NCBI GenBank assembly: GCA_043101605.1
Contig: JBICIG010000090.1
Span: 14,585-78,584, forward strand
Length of the DNA stretch: 64,000 nucleotides
Direction of reading: 5' to 3'
Source: JBICIG01 sp043101605
GTDB taxonomy: Bacteria > Planctomycetota > Phycisphaerae > Phycisphaerales > UBA1924
This document shows, one piece after another, positions 1 to 9,704 of the stretch. The position numbers and the translations under genes are program-made. The notes under the pieces are model-generated. The model did not search any database. It was given only the letters and a program-made list of their open reading frames with translations, and was not told where the DNA came from. The stretch's first letter is position 1, and the number at the start of each line of letters is the position of its first letter.

Positions 1-343
1 TGCCCGTCATCGTGCCGCCGTCGGTCAGATCGACGAGGCCCGAGCGCCAATTGAAGAACCCGTAGCCGGCCGCCGTGGGGTCCGCCCGGTGGTGCATCAC
101 ACCGTTGCCCATCGCATCGGAGATCAGCTCGACATTGCCTGTTCCGGACCTCAGGCCCGCGCCGATCCTCCGTTCGTCGAACGCGGAGGTGGCCCCGGTC
201 GGCGTGAACGGGCCGAAATCGGCGCCGCTGTCGGTGCCGATGCGCGTCTCGGGGAGCTCGAAGTTATCGATGAGGGTCTGGGCGTGGGCGGAAAGCCCGC
301 AACCCGCGATGACCGCGAGGGCCGCCGTGCAACGGGAATTCAT
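1..343 (-). CDS. Secreted protein, N-terminal part (truncated by window edge)
   Basis: The reading frame starts at ATG 343 on the minus strand and is open to the left edge, giving 114 residues. The first ~21 residues form a signal peptide: short basic start, hydrophobic stretch, then an AHA-Q cleavage site. The mature part begins with LIDNFELPE and continues in Gly/Thr/Asp-rich beta-type sequence. No family is recognisable from this fragment. The setting among PEP-CTERM-like proteins suggests a surface or periplasmic protein with its sorting tail outside the window, which is inference. Confidence 0.6.
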   Translation of the reverse strand, partial: MNSRCTAALAVIAGCGLSAHAQTLIDNFELPETRIGTDSGADFGPFTPTGATSAFDERRIGAGLRSGTGNVELISDAMGNGVMHHRADPTAAGYGFFNWRSGLVDLTDGGTMTG

Positions 344-702
344 GCTCTGGATCTCCTCACTGGTCCGGGGATGGGTCGTGCAACGCCTGTATTTGCGGCG
401 GCCCTCGACCAGAACGCTACAACGAATCTCGGACCCTGGCCAAGGAATTCCAGAAAGCCGGGGCGTTTCGACGCACCCGCCCCGCCGCCAAGGTCGCAAG
501 GGGACCAGGATCCCCACGCAGGGCTTGGTCCCCTTGCGAACGCCGCCCCAACTCGCCACGCCGAAAGCCAACATCAAAGCCAGAAACAAAAGAGAGAGGC
601 CCACGCCTCTCCCCATTGCCGATTGCCCATTGCCACCCGGGCCCACTGCCCCGTGCGGCATCGTTCCCGCGAATGCCGCATGCCGAAGGACGAATGCTCC
701 GC
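344..702. other. Intergenic region, 359 bp
   Basis: This spacer lies between the upstream end of the truncated secreted-protein gene and the 3' end of lepA. Both genes are on the minus strand. It holds one copy of the dispersed hairpin element (495-538). I see no further gene or recognisable promoter. Confidence 0.5.
495..538. repeat. Dispersed hairpin element, copy 1
   Basis: An inverted repeat with 13-bp perfect arms (CGCAAGGGGACCA at 495-507, its complement at 526-538) encloses an 18-nt loop containing GATCCCC. It belongs to a family of five copies whose arm consensus is CGCAAGRGGACCARGCCCC. It lies between the first gene and lepA, where it could act as a terminator or as a mobile REP-like palindrome. 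Confidence 0.75.
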
Positions 703-2538
<1,836 letters not shown>

Positions 2539-2617
2539 GAAGGAAGCGGCTCTCTCTGATCGCGGGGAAGGGTCGGCCCGGCGGCACGCCGCGGGGACCG
2601 TCGATAGTAGGTCGGCC

Positions 2618-2661
2618 CGCAAGAAGACCAAACCCCCGCCCGGGGGCTTGGTCCTCTTGCG
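2618..2661. repeat. Dispersed hairpin element, copy 2
   Basis: This 44-bp inverted repeat has 21-nt arms with two mismatches and almost no loop. Read as minus-strand RNA, both mismatches become G-U pairs, so a minus-strand transcript can fold fully. It lies between the 3' end of the PEP-CTERM-like gene (2766) and the start of lepA, a position suited to transcription termination. Confidence 0.8.
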
Positions 2662-2765
2662 AGAAACCACGGAGAGAGCGATGGGGAGGGTCCGGAATCC
2701 CGCCGGGTGGTCGGGAGCGGCAGGGTCCTGCGGCAAAGGCCGTGGCACCCGATCCGGCACGGGCT

Positions 2766-3371
2766 TCAGCGCTTGCGGCGGCGGATGGCGGCCAGCCCGC
2801 CGAGCCCGAGCAGGGCGAGCGATCCCGGCGCGGGGGTGGCGACGGTGAAGACGCGGACCTGGTGGAAGTAGGGAAACCGCGACGCGGTCATCTGGAAGGT
2901 CAGGGTGCTGCCGTTGACATCGAGGAAATCCGATCCGGAGAAGTCGTGCCACCCGCGCTCGACGAAGGTGGTGGGGTAGAGGGTGCCCGTGGTCGCCGGG
3001 GCGTCTGACAGGTCGAGCACATGATCGCGGAACTGCACGCCGATGATCGGGGTCGAGAAGCTCACCGAGCCGGTGACCGTGGTGAGGGTGATGCTGTCGA
3101 AGTGCACGAAGTGCGAGTCGACCAGCCCGGTGTAGTTGCCCGAGACCGGTGAGGAGGAATGTGAGGGGTTCGTGCTCATGTCGATCGGCATGCCCGACAG
3201 CGAGATGTTCGTCCGCTCGTTCCAGGTCCACGCGTGCAAGGAGTAGAGCGGGCCCTGGGTGGCCAGGGGCGGCGGGGGAATCTGTGTGATCTGGCCCGTC
3301 GTCGAGACGATGCCGGCGAACGCCGGGGCGGCCATGAGCAACGCGATCGAGAGTGCGGCAGGGGTCTTCAT
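2766..3371 (-). CDS. PEP-CTERM-like secreted protein, paralog 1
   Basis: The 201-aa product has an N-terminal signal peptide (MKTPAALSIALLMAAPAFA), a ~155-residue beta-rich middle, and a C-terminal sorting tail: TPAPGS, a hydrophobic LALLGLGGL helix, then RRRKR. This tail is the Phycisphaerae variant of PEP-CTERM, which in related systems is handled by an exosortase at the inner membrane; no exosortase gene is in the window. It is clearly paralogous to the genes at 3674 and 8757, sharing the GMPIDMSTNPS, VDSHFVHFD and IIGVQ segments. GAGGT precedes the start at ATG 3371. The function of the middle domain is unknown. Confidence 0.85.
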   Translation of the reverse strand: MKTPAALSIALLMAAPAFAGIVSTTGQITQIPPPPLATQGPLYSLHAWTWNERTNISLSGMPIDMSTNPSHSSSPVSGNYTGLVDSHFVHFDSITLTTVTGSVSFSTPIIGVQFRDHVLDLSDAPATTGTLYPTTFVERGWHDFSGSDFLDVNGSTLTFQMTASRFPYFHQVRVFTVATPAPGSLALLGLGGLAAIRRRKR

Positions 3372-3673
3372 GAAGAACCTCGTGATGGTCGCGGGCGATG
3401 CCGGCCGATCCGGATCACCCGGTTCGATCGGGTCCGCCGCGCAACCAGGCCGCGGACCGACTGGTAGCGACGGCAAGCGGGCGGGACTCACGCGATCGTG
3501 CCCGAGGATCTTGCGGTCCGTCTGCGGGGCCCGGTGCGCACGAACACACCCGGGCACCAGTTCCCGGGTGTGGCGTGGAGAATCCTCGTCGGGAGTGCGG
3601 GGTGGCGCGGCCGGCGGGGTGCCACGGCGTGGCCTTGAGGTCAACCCGTGGCACCCGGGACGCATGGGCGTGT
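3372..3673. other. Intergenic region, 302 bp, with promoter-side repeat
   Basis: This is the upstream region of PEP-CTERM-like paralog 1. It contains a 15-bp motif (CTCACGCGATCGTGC, 3487-3501) that recurs with one change upstream of paralog 2 (4421-4435), and partly upstream of paralog 3 (9465). The left-hand end of the region next to paralog 2 holds a hairpin (3617-3656). Confidence 0.5.
3617..3656 (-). terminator. Hairpin downstream of PEP-CTERM-like paralog 2
   Basis: GGGTGCCACGG at 3617 pairs with CCGTGGCACCC ending at 3656 around a ~17-nt loop. It begins 18 bp past the stop codon of the minus-strand gene ending at 3674. There is no T-run, so termination would be weak or factor-dependent. 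The same GGTGCCACGG word recurs near other gene ends in this region (2741, 7325, 8697). Confidence 0.5.
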
Positions 3674-4288
3674 TCAGCGCTTCCGGCGGCGGAGGGCGGT
3701 CACCCCGCCGAGGCCCAGCAGGGCGAGCGATCCCGGCGCGGGGGTGGCGACGGTGAAGACGCGGACCTGCTCGAAGTCGGGCTGCCCGGTGGCGCTCATG
3801 TTGAACTGGAGGACATTGCCGTTGACATCGAGGAAGTCGGCGCCGGTGGTGTTCGACCAGCCGCGCATCACGAACCCGGTGGGGTAGACGGTGCCCGGGG
3901 TGACCAGCGGGTCGGAGAAGTCCAGCCAGAGGTCGCGGTACTGCACGCCGATGATGGGCGTGGCGAAGGTGACCGAGCCGGAGATGGTCGTGCCAGGGAT
4001 GCCGTCGAAGTGGATGAAGTGCGAGTCGACCAGGGCGGTCAGGTTGCCCGCGACGGGGGCGGAGGTGTTCGAGGGGTTGGTGATCATGTCGACGGGCATC
4101 GCGGCCAGCGGCACCTGGCTCTGCTCGTTCCACGCCCAGGCGTTGAACGCCGTCAGCGAGCCCGGGAAGGCGTTGCCCGGCGCGGGGATCTGCGTGACCG
4201 CCCCGAAGGTCGAGACGATGTTCCCGCTCGCGGCGGCGGCGAGACCGGCGACGCACAGACAGACCGACAGCGTGTTGACAGACTTCAT
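3674..4288 (-). CDS. PEP-CTERM-like secreted protein, paralog 2
   Basis: The 204-aa product has a signal peptide (MKSVNTLSVCLCVAGLAAAASG), the same beta-rich middle as its neighbour (TQIPAPG, AMPVDMITNPS, VDSHFIHFDG, TPIIGVQYRD, GADFLDVNG) and the same tail (VRVFTVATPAPGS, then LALLGLGGV and RRRKR). It lies 302 bp upstream of paralog 1 in the same orientation, so the two are a tandem duplication. GAGGTTCGCC precedes the ATG at 4288; an in-frame ORF extends further upstream but lacks a signal peptide there. It is probably surface-exposed or exported. No catalytic motif is visible. Confidence 0.85.
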   Translation of the reverse strand: MKSVNTLSVCLCVAGLAAAASGNIVSTFGAVTQIPAPGNAFPGSLTAFNAWAWNEQSQVPLAAMPVDMITNPSNTSAPVAGNLTALVDSHFIHFDGIPGTTISGSVTFATPIIGVQYRDLWLDFSDPLVTPGTVYPTGFVMRGWSNTTGADFLDVNGNVLQFNMSATGQPDFEQVRVFTVATPAPGSLALLGLGGVTALRRRKR

Positions 4289-4464
4289 GGCGAACCTCGT
4301 TCTGGTCGGAGTGCCGACCTCCGTCGCACGCCGGAACACCCGGCGATGCGTTGGGTTCGGGTCGGGTCCGTCGCGAGACCACGCAGCGGACACCCTGGAA
4401 GCGGCGCCAACCCGCCGACGCTCACGCGATCATGCAAAGATTTTCTGCGTATCGCCCCGCCCGT

Positions 4465-4512
4465 TTGGCAAGGGGACCAGGCCCCATCCCGGGGGCTTGG
4501 TCCTCTTGCCAA
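4465..4512. repeat. Dispersed hairpin element, copy 3
   Basis: This 48-bp inverted repeat has 21-nt arms (TTGGCAAGGGGACCAGGCCCC and the near-complement ending at 4512) with two mismatches and a ~6-nt loop. It lies between divergent genes, upstream of both paralog 2 and the desuccinylase-like gene. A pure terminator role at this copy is therefore unlikely. Confidence 0.8.
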
Positions 4513-4538
4513 TCCGAGCCCGGTAGACTCTCAGGAGC

Positions 4539-5645
4539 GTGAATCACCGCACCGTCATCATCTCGGGCAAGCGCATCCCGCCGGGGCGGGCGATCGATCT
4601 CGACATCCCCGTCAGCGGGACGGCCGTCGGGCACGCGGTCACCATCCCCGTCCGCGTCGTCCGCGGGCCCGAGCCCGGGCCCATCGTCGCGGTGACCGCG
4701 GCGGTGCACGGCGACGAGATCACGGGCATGGCGATCGTTCGCGCCCTGGTCGGCGATGAGCACCTGAAGATCGAGCGGGGCACGCTCATCCTCGCCCCGG
4801 TCGTCAATGTCCTGGGCTTCGAGCGCTCCAGCCGCTACATGCCCGACCGACGCGACCTGAACCGCTCGTTCCCGGGCAGCGCCTCGGGATCGCTGACCGC
4901 CCGGTTCGCCCGCGCGGTGTTCGAGGAACTCATCGGCCCGGCCGACGCGCTGATCGATCTGCACACCGCCGCCGCCAAGCGCACCAACTTCCCCAATGTC
5001 CGCGTGGACCTCGACCACCCGCCCAGCGCCGAACTCGCCCGGCATTTCGGGGCCGAACTGACCGTCCACGGCAAGGGCCCGGAGGGCTCGCTGCGCCGGG
5101 CCGCGGTCGAGGCGGGCAAGGCCGCGATCATCCTCGAGGCGGGCGAGGTCTGGAAGTTCGACCCCGCGATGACCGAGATCGGGCTGCGGGGCGTGCGCAA
5201 CGCGCTGATGGGGCTGGGCATGATGCCCGGGGAGCCCGAGCCCCCGCTCTTCCGGGCCGAGTCCCGCAAGACCGAGTGGGCCCGCTCGACGCACGGCGGA
5301 ATCCTCCGCTTCCATGTCTCCCCGGGCGACTGGGTCGAGGACGCCCAGCCGCTGGCGACGGTCACGACCCTGCTCGGGCGCGACCTGGCGACGATCGAGT
5401 CCCCCCGGGCAGGCGTGGTGCTGGGCATGACGACGATGCCCGCGGTCGTCCCGGGCGATCCGGTCTGCCACATCGCCACGCTCGACCGCGGCCGCGCCAA
5501 GCTCCGCGAGGCGCACGAGGACGAATCGGGCGACTCCCTGCACCACCGCGTGCTGGATGCCTTCACCGCCAACACGCACATCGAGCAGCCCCGCGAAGAC
5601 TCCTCGGAACCCTTCGACCCCGACAGCGAGGACGCGGTGCTGTGA
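4539..5645 (+). CDS. Succinylglutamate desuccinylase/aspartoacylase-family zinc hydrolase
   Basis: The 368-aa protein belongs to the AstE/AspA branch of the M14-like zinc carboxypeptidase fold. It shows the zinc-binding HGDE (57-60), DLNRSFPG and the later zinc His in IDLHTA. A C-terminal beta domain follows (about 260-350). Family members hydrolyse N-acyl amino acids; the true substrate here is not known. The gene is the first of a three-gene operon with a RimB-like protease (4-bp overlap) and RimK, a recurrent association that suggests processing of glutamate-modified protein tails. The start is GTG 4539 with AGGAG unusually close (1 nt). Confidence 0.85.
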   Translation: MNHRTVIISGKRIPPGRAIDLDIPVSGTAVGHAVTIPVRVVRGPEPGPIVAVTAAVHGDEITGMAIVRALVGDEHLKIERGTLILAPVVNVLGFERSSRYMPDRRDLNRSFPGSASGSLTARFARAVFEELIGPADALIDLHTAAAKRTNFPNVRVDLDHPPSAELARHFGAELTVHGKGPEGSLRRAAVEAGKAAIILEAGEVWKFDPAMTEIGLRGVRNALMGLGMMPGEPEPPLFRAESRKTEWARSTHGGILRFHVSPGDWVEDAQPLATVTTLLGRDLATIESPRAGVVLGMTTMPAVVPGDPVCHIATLDRGRAKLREAHEDESGDSLHHRVLDAFTANTHIEQPREDSSEPFDPDSEDAVL

Positions 5646-6103
5646 GCGGGCCCTCGGTCATCGGGTGGCGCGAGCGTGTCGACCTGCCCGCGTGGGGCGT
5701 GACGCGCCTGCTCGCCAAGGCCGACTCGGGCGCGCGCTCGAGCGCGGTCCACGCCGAGAACATCGCCGAGCTGCCCGGCGAGCGCGTCGCGTTCGAGGTC
5801 GTCTACAGCCGGGCGCACCCCGAGCACCGCCAGCGGGTCGAGTGCGACATCGCGCGGCGGGTGCGGGTGCGGTCGAGCTCCGGGCACGCCGACGAGCGGC
5901 TGGTGGTGCGGACGGAACTGGTGATCGGCCCGTTCCGCCGCGAGGTGGAACTGACGCTGGTCTCGCGCGAGCTGATGTCGTGCCGCATGCTCATCGGGCG
6001 GACCGCCCTGGACGGGCTGCTGGTCGATCCCTCGCGGACCTATCTTCTGACGCGCCCGCCCCACGCCGGGCCCGGCGTGCGACCCCGAAAGCGAACTTCA
6101 TGA
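5642..6103 (+). CDS. RimB-like ATP-dependent zinc protease / retropepsin-like protein
   Basis: The 153-aa product belongs to the DUF785 (COG4067) family found next to RimK ligases. Near the N-terminus it has ADSGARSSA (D28-S29-G30), the retropepsin-like DSGA signature, followed by a short beta-barrel-like sequence and SCRMLIGRTAL. In Pseudomonas the equivalent RimB works against glutamate tails added by RimK. The GTG start at 5642 overlaps the upstream stop as GTGA, and its own stop overlaps the rimK start as ATGA, so the three genes are translationally coupled. The C-terminal Arg-rich end is probably flexible. Confidence 0.8.
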   Translation: MSGPSVIGWRERVDLPAWGVTRLLAKADSGARSSAVHAENIAELPGERVAFEVVYSRAHPEHRQRVECDIARRVRVRSSSGHADERLVVRTELVIGPFRREVELTLVSRELMSCRMLIGRTALDGLLVDPSRTYLLTRPPHAGPGVRPRKRTS

Positions 6104-7284
6104 GCCAGCCGCTCCGCATCGGCATCCTGAGCATGGGCCCCAAGCTCTACTCGACCAAGCGCCTCCGCGAAGCGGGCAAGCAGCGCGGGCACACCATGCG
6201 CGTGCTGCACCCGCTGCGCTTCGCGATGAGCCTGGCCGGCTCGGGCCCGGACATGACCTACGCGGGCAAGCGCGTCGCGCCGCTCGAGGCGGTGATCCCG
6301 CGCATCGGCGCGTCGATCACGCACTACGGCTCGGCGGTGGTGCGCCAGTTCCAGGAGATGGGCGTCTACACCGTCAACACCTCGCTGGGCATCCAGAACT
6401 CGCGCGACAAGCTCCGCTGCCTGCAGATGCTCAGCCGACACCGCATCGGCATGCCCGCGACCGCGTTCGCCCGCGACCGCTCGGATGTGCTTCCCGCGAT
6501 CCGCCGCGTGGGCGGCGCGCCGGTGATCATCAAGCTGCTCGAGGGGACCCAGGGCGTGGGCGTGATCCTCGCCGACACCGAGAAGGTCGCCGAGGCGATC
6601 GTCGAGACGCTCCAGAGCGCGCGGCAGAATGTGCTCATCCAGCGTTTCGTCAGCGAGAGCAAGGGCACCGATGTCCGCGCGTTCGTGGTGGGCGACCGCG
6701 TCGTCGCCGCCATGCGTCGCCGCGCCGGCGGGGGCGAGTACCGCTCGAATGTCCACCGGGGCGGGCAGACCGAGGCGATCACGCTCGACGCCGCCTACGA
6801 GAAGACCGCCGTCCGCGCCGCCCAGATCATGGGCCTCCGCGTCGCGGGCGTGGACATGCTCGAATCCGACGACGGCCCGCAGATCATGGAGGTGAACTCG
6901 TCGCCTGGGCTCGAGGGCATCGAGACCGCCACCGGCGTCGATGTCGCCGGCGCCATCATCGAATTCATCGCCGACCATGTCGAGTTCCCCGAACTCGACA
7001 TCCGCCAGCGGCTGAGCATCTCGCGCGGCTACGGCGTCGCCGAGATCCATGTCATCAAGCAATCCGAGCTCAACGGCTCCACCCTCGCCGAGGCGACCCT
7101 GTGGGAGAAGGGCATCATGGTCCTCCACATCGCCCGCAGGGACGGCGAGGTCATCCCCAACCCCGACGGCGACACCCGCCTGGGCGTCGGCGACCGCGTG
7201 CTGTGCTACGGCAAGCTCGACGAACTCCGCCGATATGTCCCCCGCCCCAAGCCCCGCCGAAAGAAGAAACTCCCGACCGCGTGA
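6100..7284 (+). CDS. rimK: RimK-type ATP-grasp glutamate ligase fused to an RCK_C domain
   Basis: The first ~300 residues are an ATP-grasp ligase of the RimK family, which adds glutamates to the C-terminus of ribosomal protein S6 or makes poly-glutamate. Visible motifs are IKLLEGTQGVGV (ATP-binding), RAFVVGDRVVAAM and IMEVNSSPGLEG (Mg2+ binding). The last ~85 residues (about 305-385) match a TrkA-C/RCK_C ligand-binding domain (AEIHVIKQSELNGSTL ... RLGVGDRVLCYG). E. coli RimK has ~300 aa and no such tail. The product is 394 aa and starts at ATG 6100 with a 4-bp overlap of rimB. Confidence 0.9.
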   Translation: MSQPLRIGILSMGPKLYSTKRLREAGKQRGHTMRVLHPLRFAMSLAGSGPDMTYAGKRVAPLEAVIPRIGASITHYGSAVVRQFQEMGVYTVNTSLGIQNSRDKLRCLQMLSRHRIGMPATAFARDRSDVLPAIRRVGGAPVIIKLLEGTQGVGVILADTEKVAEAIVETLQSARQNVLIQRFVSESKGTDVRAFVVGDRVVAAMRRRAGGGEYRSNVHRGGQTEAITLDAAYEKTAVRAAQIMGLRVAGVDMLESDDGPQIMEVNSSPGLEGIETATGVDVAGAIIEFIADHVEFPELDIRQRLSISRGYGVAEIHVIKQSELNGSTLAEATLWEKGIMVLHIARRDGEVIPNPDGDTRLGVGDRVLCYGKLDELRRYVPRPKPRRKKKLPTA

Positions 7285-7330
7285 GCGGGCACGACGGCAG
7301 GAGGGGTGCCAAGGTTGGTGAATCGGGTGC

Positions 7331-7353
7331 CACGGGTTGCTCGCCAACCCGTG
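7331..7353. terminator. Bidirectional hairpin between convergent genes
   Basis: CACGGGTTG (7331-7339) pairs perfectly with CAACCCGTG (7345-7353) around a 5-nt loop. It lies in the 102-bp space between the ends of rimK (7284) and the convergent prepilin-like gene (7387). No long T-run follows on either strand. Confidence 0.55.
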
Positions 7354-7386
7354 CCGACCTCAGCCGCCAGGTCGCGGCAAGGTCCG

Positions 7387-8460
<1,074 letters not shown>

Positions 8461-8639
8461 GCGAGTCCTCTCCGGGCCCCCCTCGCAAGCCATCCGTCAT
8501 CGCCCCGGCGGGGCGACGCCCCGAGGATAGTCGCCGGAGATTGCCCGCGCGGCCCGGGAAAGCCCGCGAGATCACGCCCGCCGCCGACTTGATCGGACCT
8601 TCACATCCGCGATGCGCCGATCGCCCGCGCATCGGCCCG

Positions 8640-8681
8640 GCAAGAGGACCAAGACCCCACCCCGGGGCTTGGTCCTCTTGC
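8640..8681. repeat. Dispersed hairpin element, copy 4
   Basis: A 42-bp inverted repeat runs from GCAAGAGGACCAAGACCCC to GGGGCTTGGTCCTCTTGC with one bulged base and a 5-nt loop. It lies between the start of the prepilin-like gene and the end of PEP-CTERM-like paralog 3. A GGTGCCACGG word (8697-8706) lies next to it. The rest of this 296-bp spacer shows no gene. Confidence 0.8.
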
Positions 8682-8756
8682 GAACAAGCGTGCTCAGGTG
8701 CCACGGCGTGTCCCGGAGGGCGAGCCGTGCGCCGTCATCGTGATCCGCGCGGGTCG

Positions 8757-9365
8757 TCAAGCGTCCGCGCGCCGGCGACGCACCGCCACCAGCCCGCCGA
8801 GCCCGAGCAGGGCCGCCGATCCCGGCGCCGGCGTCGCGACGGTGAACACGCGCACCTGGTTGAGGTGCGGCAGCCCCGGCGCGGTCATCTCGAAGGTCAG
8901 CACATTGGCGTTGACGCGGAGGTAGTCGGCGCCGGAGTAGTTCTGGAACCCCCGTCCGGGCGAGAAGGTCGGGTAGGTCGTCCCCACGCCCAGCACATCG
9001 CTCATGTCCAGGAACGAGTCGTTGTACTGCACGCCGATGATGTTGGTCGCAAAGGTGACGGTGCCGAAGATGATCGCGCCGGGCAGCCCGTCGAAGTGGA
9101 TGAAGTGCGAATCGACGAAGGTCGAGAGCGAGCCCGCGACCGGCGCGTTGCTGGTCGACGGGTTCGTCGACATGTCCACCGGCATGCCCAGCACCGACGC
9201 GTTGATCTGCTCGTTCCACGCCCAGGCGTTGCCCGCGGTCAGCGCCCCGGGCATCGCGCTCGCCGGCGCGACAATCTGCGTCGCCGAGCCCGTGGTCGAG
9301 ATGATGCTCGCGTTCGCCGAGGCGGCAAGGCCCAGGCAGACCGACAGCGTGAGAGACTTCTTCAT
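8757..9365 (-). CDS. PEP-CTERM-like secreted protein, paralog 3
   Basis: The 202-aa product follows the same plan as the paralogs at 2766 and 3674: signal peptide (MKKSLTLSVCLGLAASANA), beta-rich middle (GMPVDMSTNPS, VDSHFIHFDG, NIIGVQYND, GADYLRVN) and tail (VRVFTVATPAPGS, a hydrophobic helix, RRRRADA). It is separated from the other two by the RimK operon and the prepilin-like gene, so the family has spread locally beyond a simple tandem. AAGGAG lies 7 nt before the ATG at 9365. Function unknown; export and envelope sorting are inferred from the tail. Confidence 0.85.
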   Translation of the reverse strand: MKKSLTLSVCLGLAASANASIISTTGSATQIVAPASAMPGALTAGNAWAWNEQINASVLGMPVDMSTNPSTSNAPVAGSLSTFVDSHFIHFDGLPGAIIFGTVTFATNIIGVQYNDSFLDMSDVLGVGTTYPTFSPGRGFQNYSGADYLRVNANVLTFEMTAPGLPHLNQVRVFTVATPAPGSAALLGLGGLVAVRRRRADA

Positions 9366-9704
9366 GGCGTGCTCCTTCAGAGATGCAGGATTGCGTGTTG
9401 TGCCGTGCGAGACGCCGGATCGCCGCCGCCCCTTCACCCATGCAAGCGCCGCCCGCCGCCCCCGCTCACGCGTCCATCGCGGAAACACCCGATCCCGCGA
9501 CGGCGGGATGAGCCGCGCGATCCGGCAGTGATGCAAGAGGACCACACCCCCACCCGGACCTTGGTCCCCTTGCGATCCCAGCCCACTCAGAGCGGCGCGC
9601 TCATCCCCAGACCCTCAAGATCGCGCCTACCCGACAGCCCCCGCACGATCCGCCCCGCCGGGCCCGGTACCATGCCCCACGACCCCGCGACGGAGCGCGG
9701 CAGG
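9366..9704. other. Divergent intergenic region, 339 bp
   Basis: This region lies between paralog 3 (minus) and the PBP2 gene (plus). It contains a partial copy of the paralog upstream motif (CTCACGCG at 9465) and a hairpin element (9533-9573). No promoter boxes could be assigned with confidence. Confidence 0.4.
9533..9573. repeat. Dispersed hairpin element, copy 5
   Basis: A 41-bp inverted repeat runs from GCAAGAGGACCA to TTGGTCCCCTTGC with a C-rich loop. It is less perfect than copies 2 to 4. It lies between divergently transcribed genes, which again argues against a simple terminator role for the family. Confidence 0.7.
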
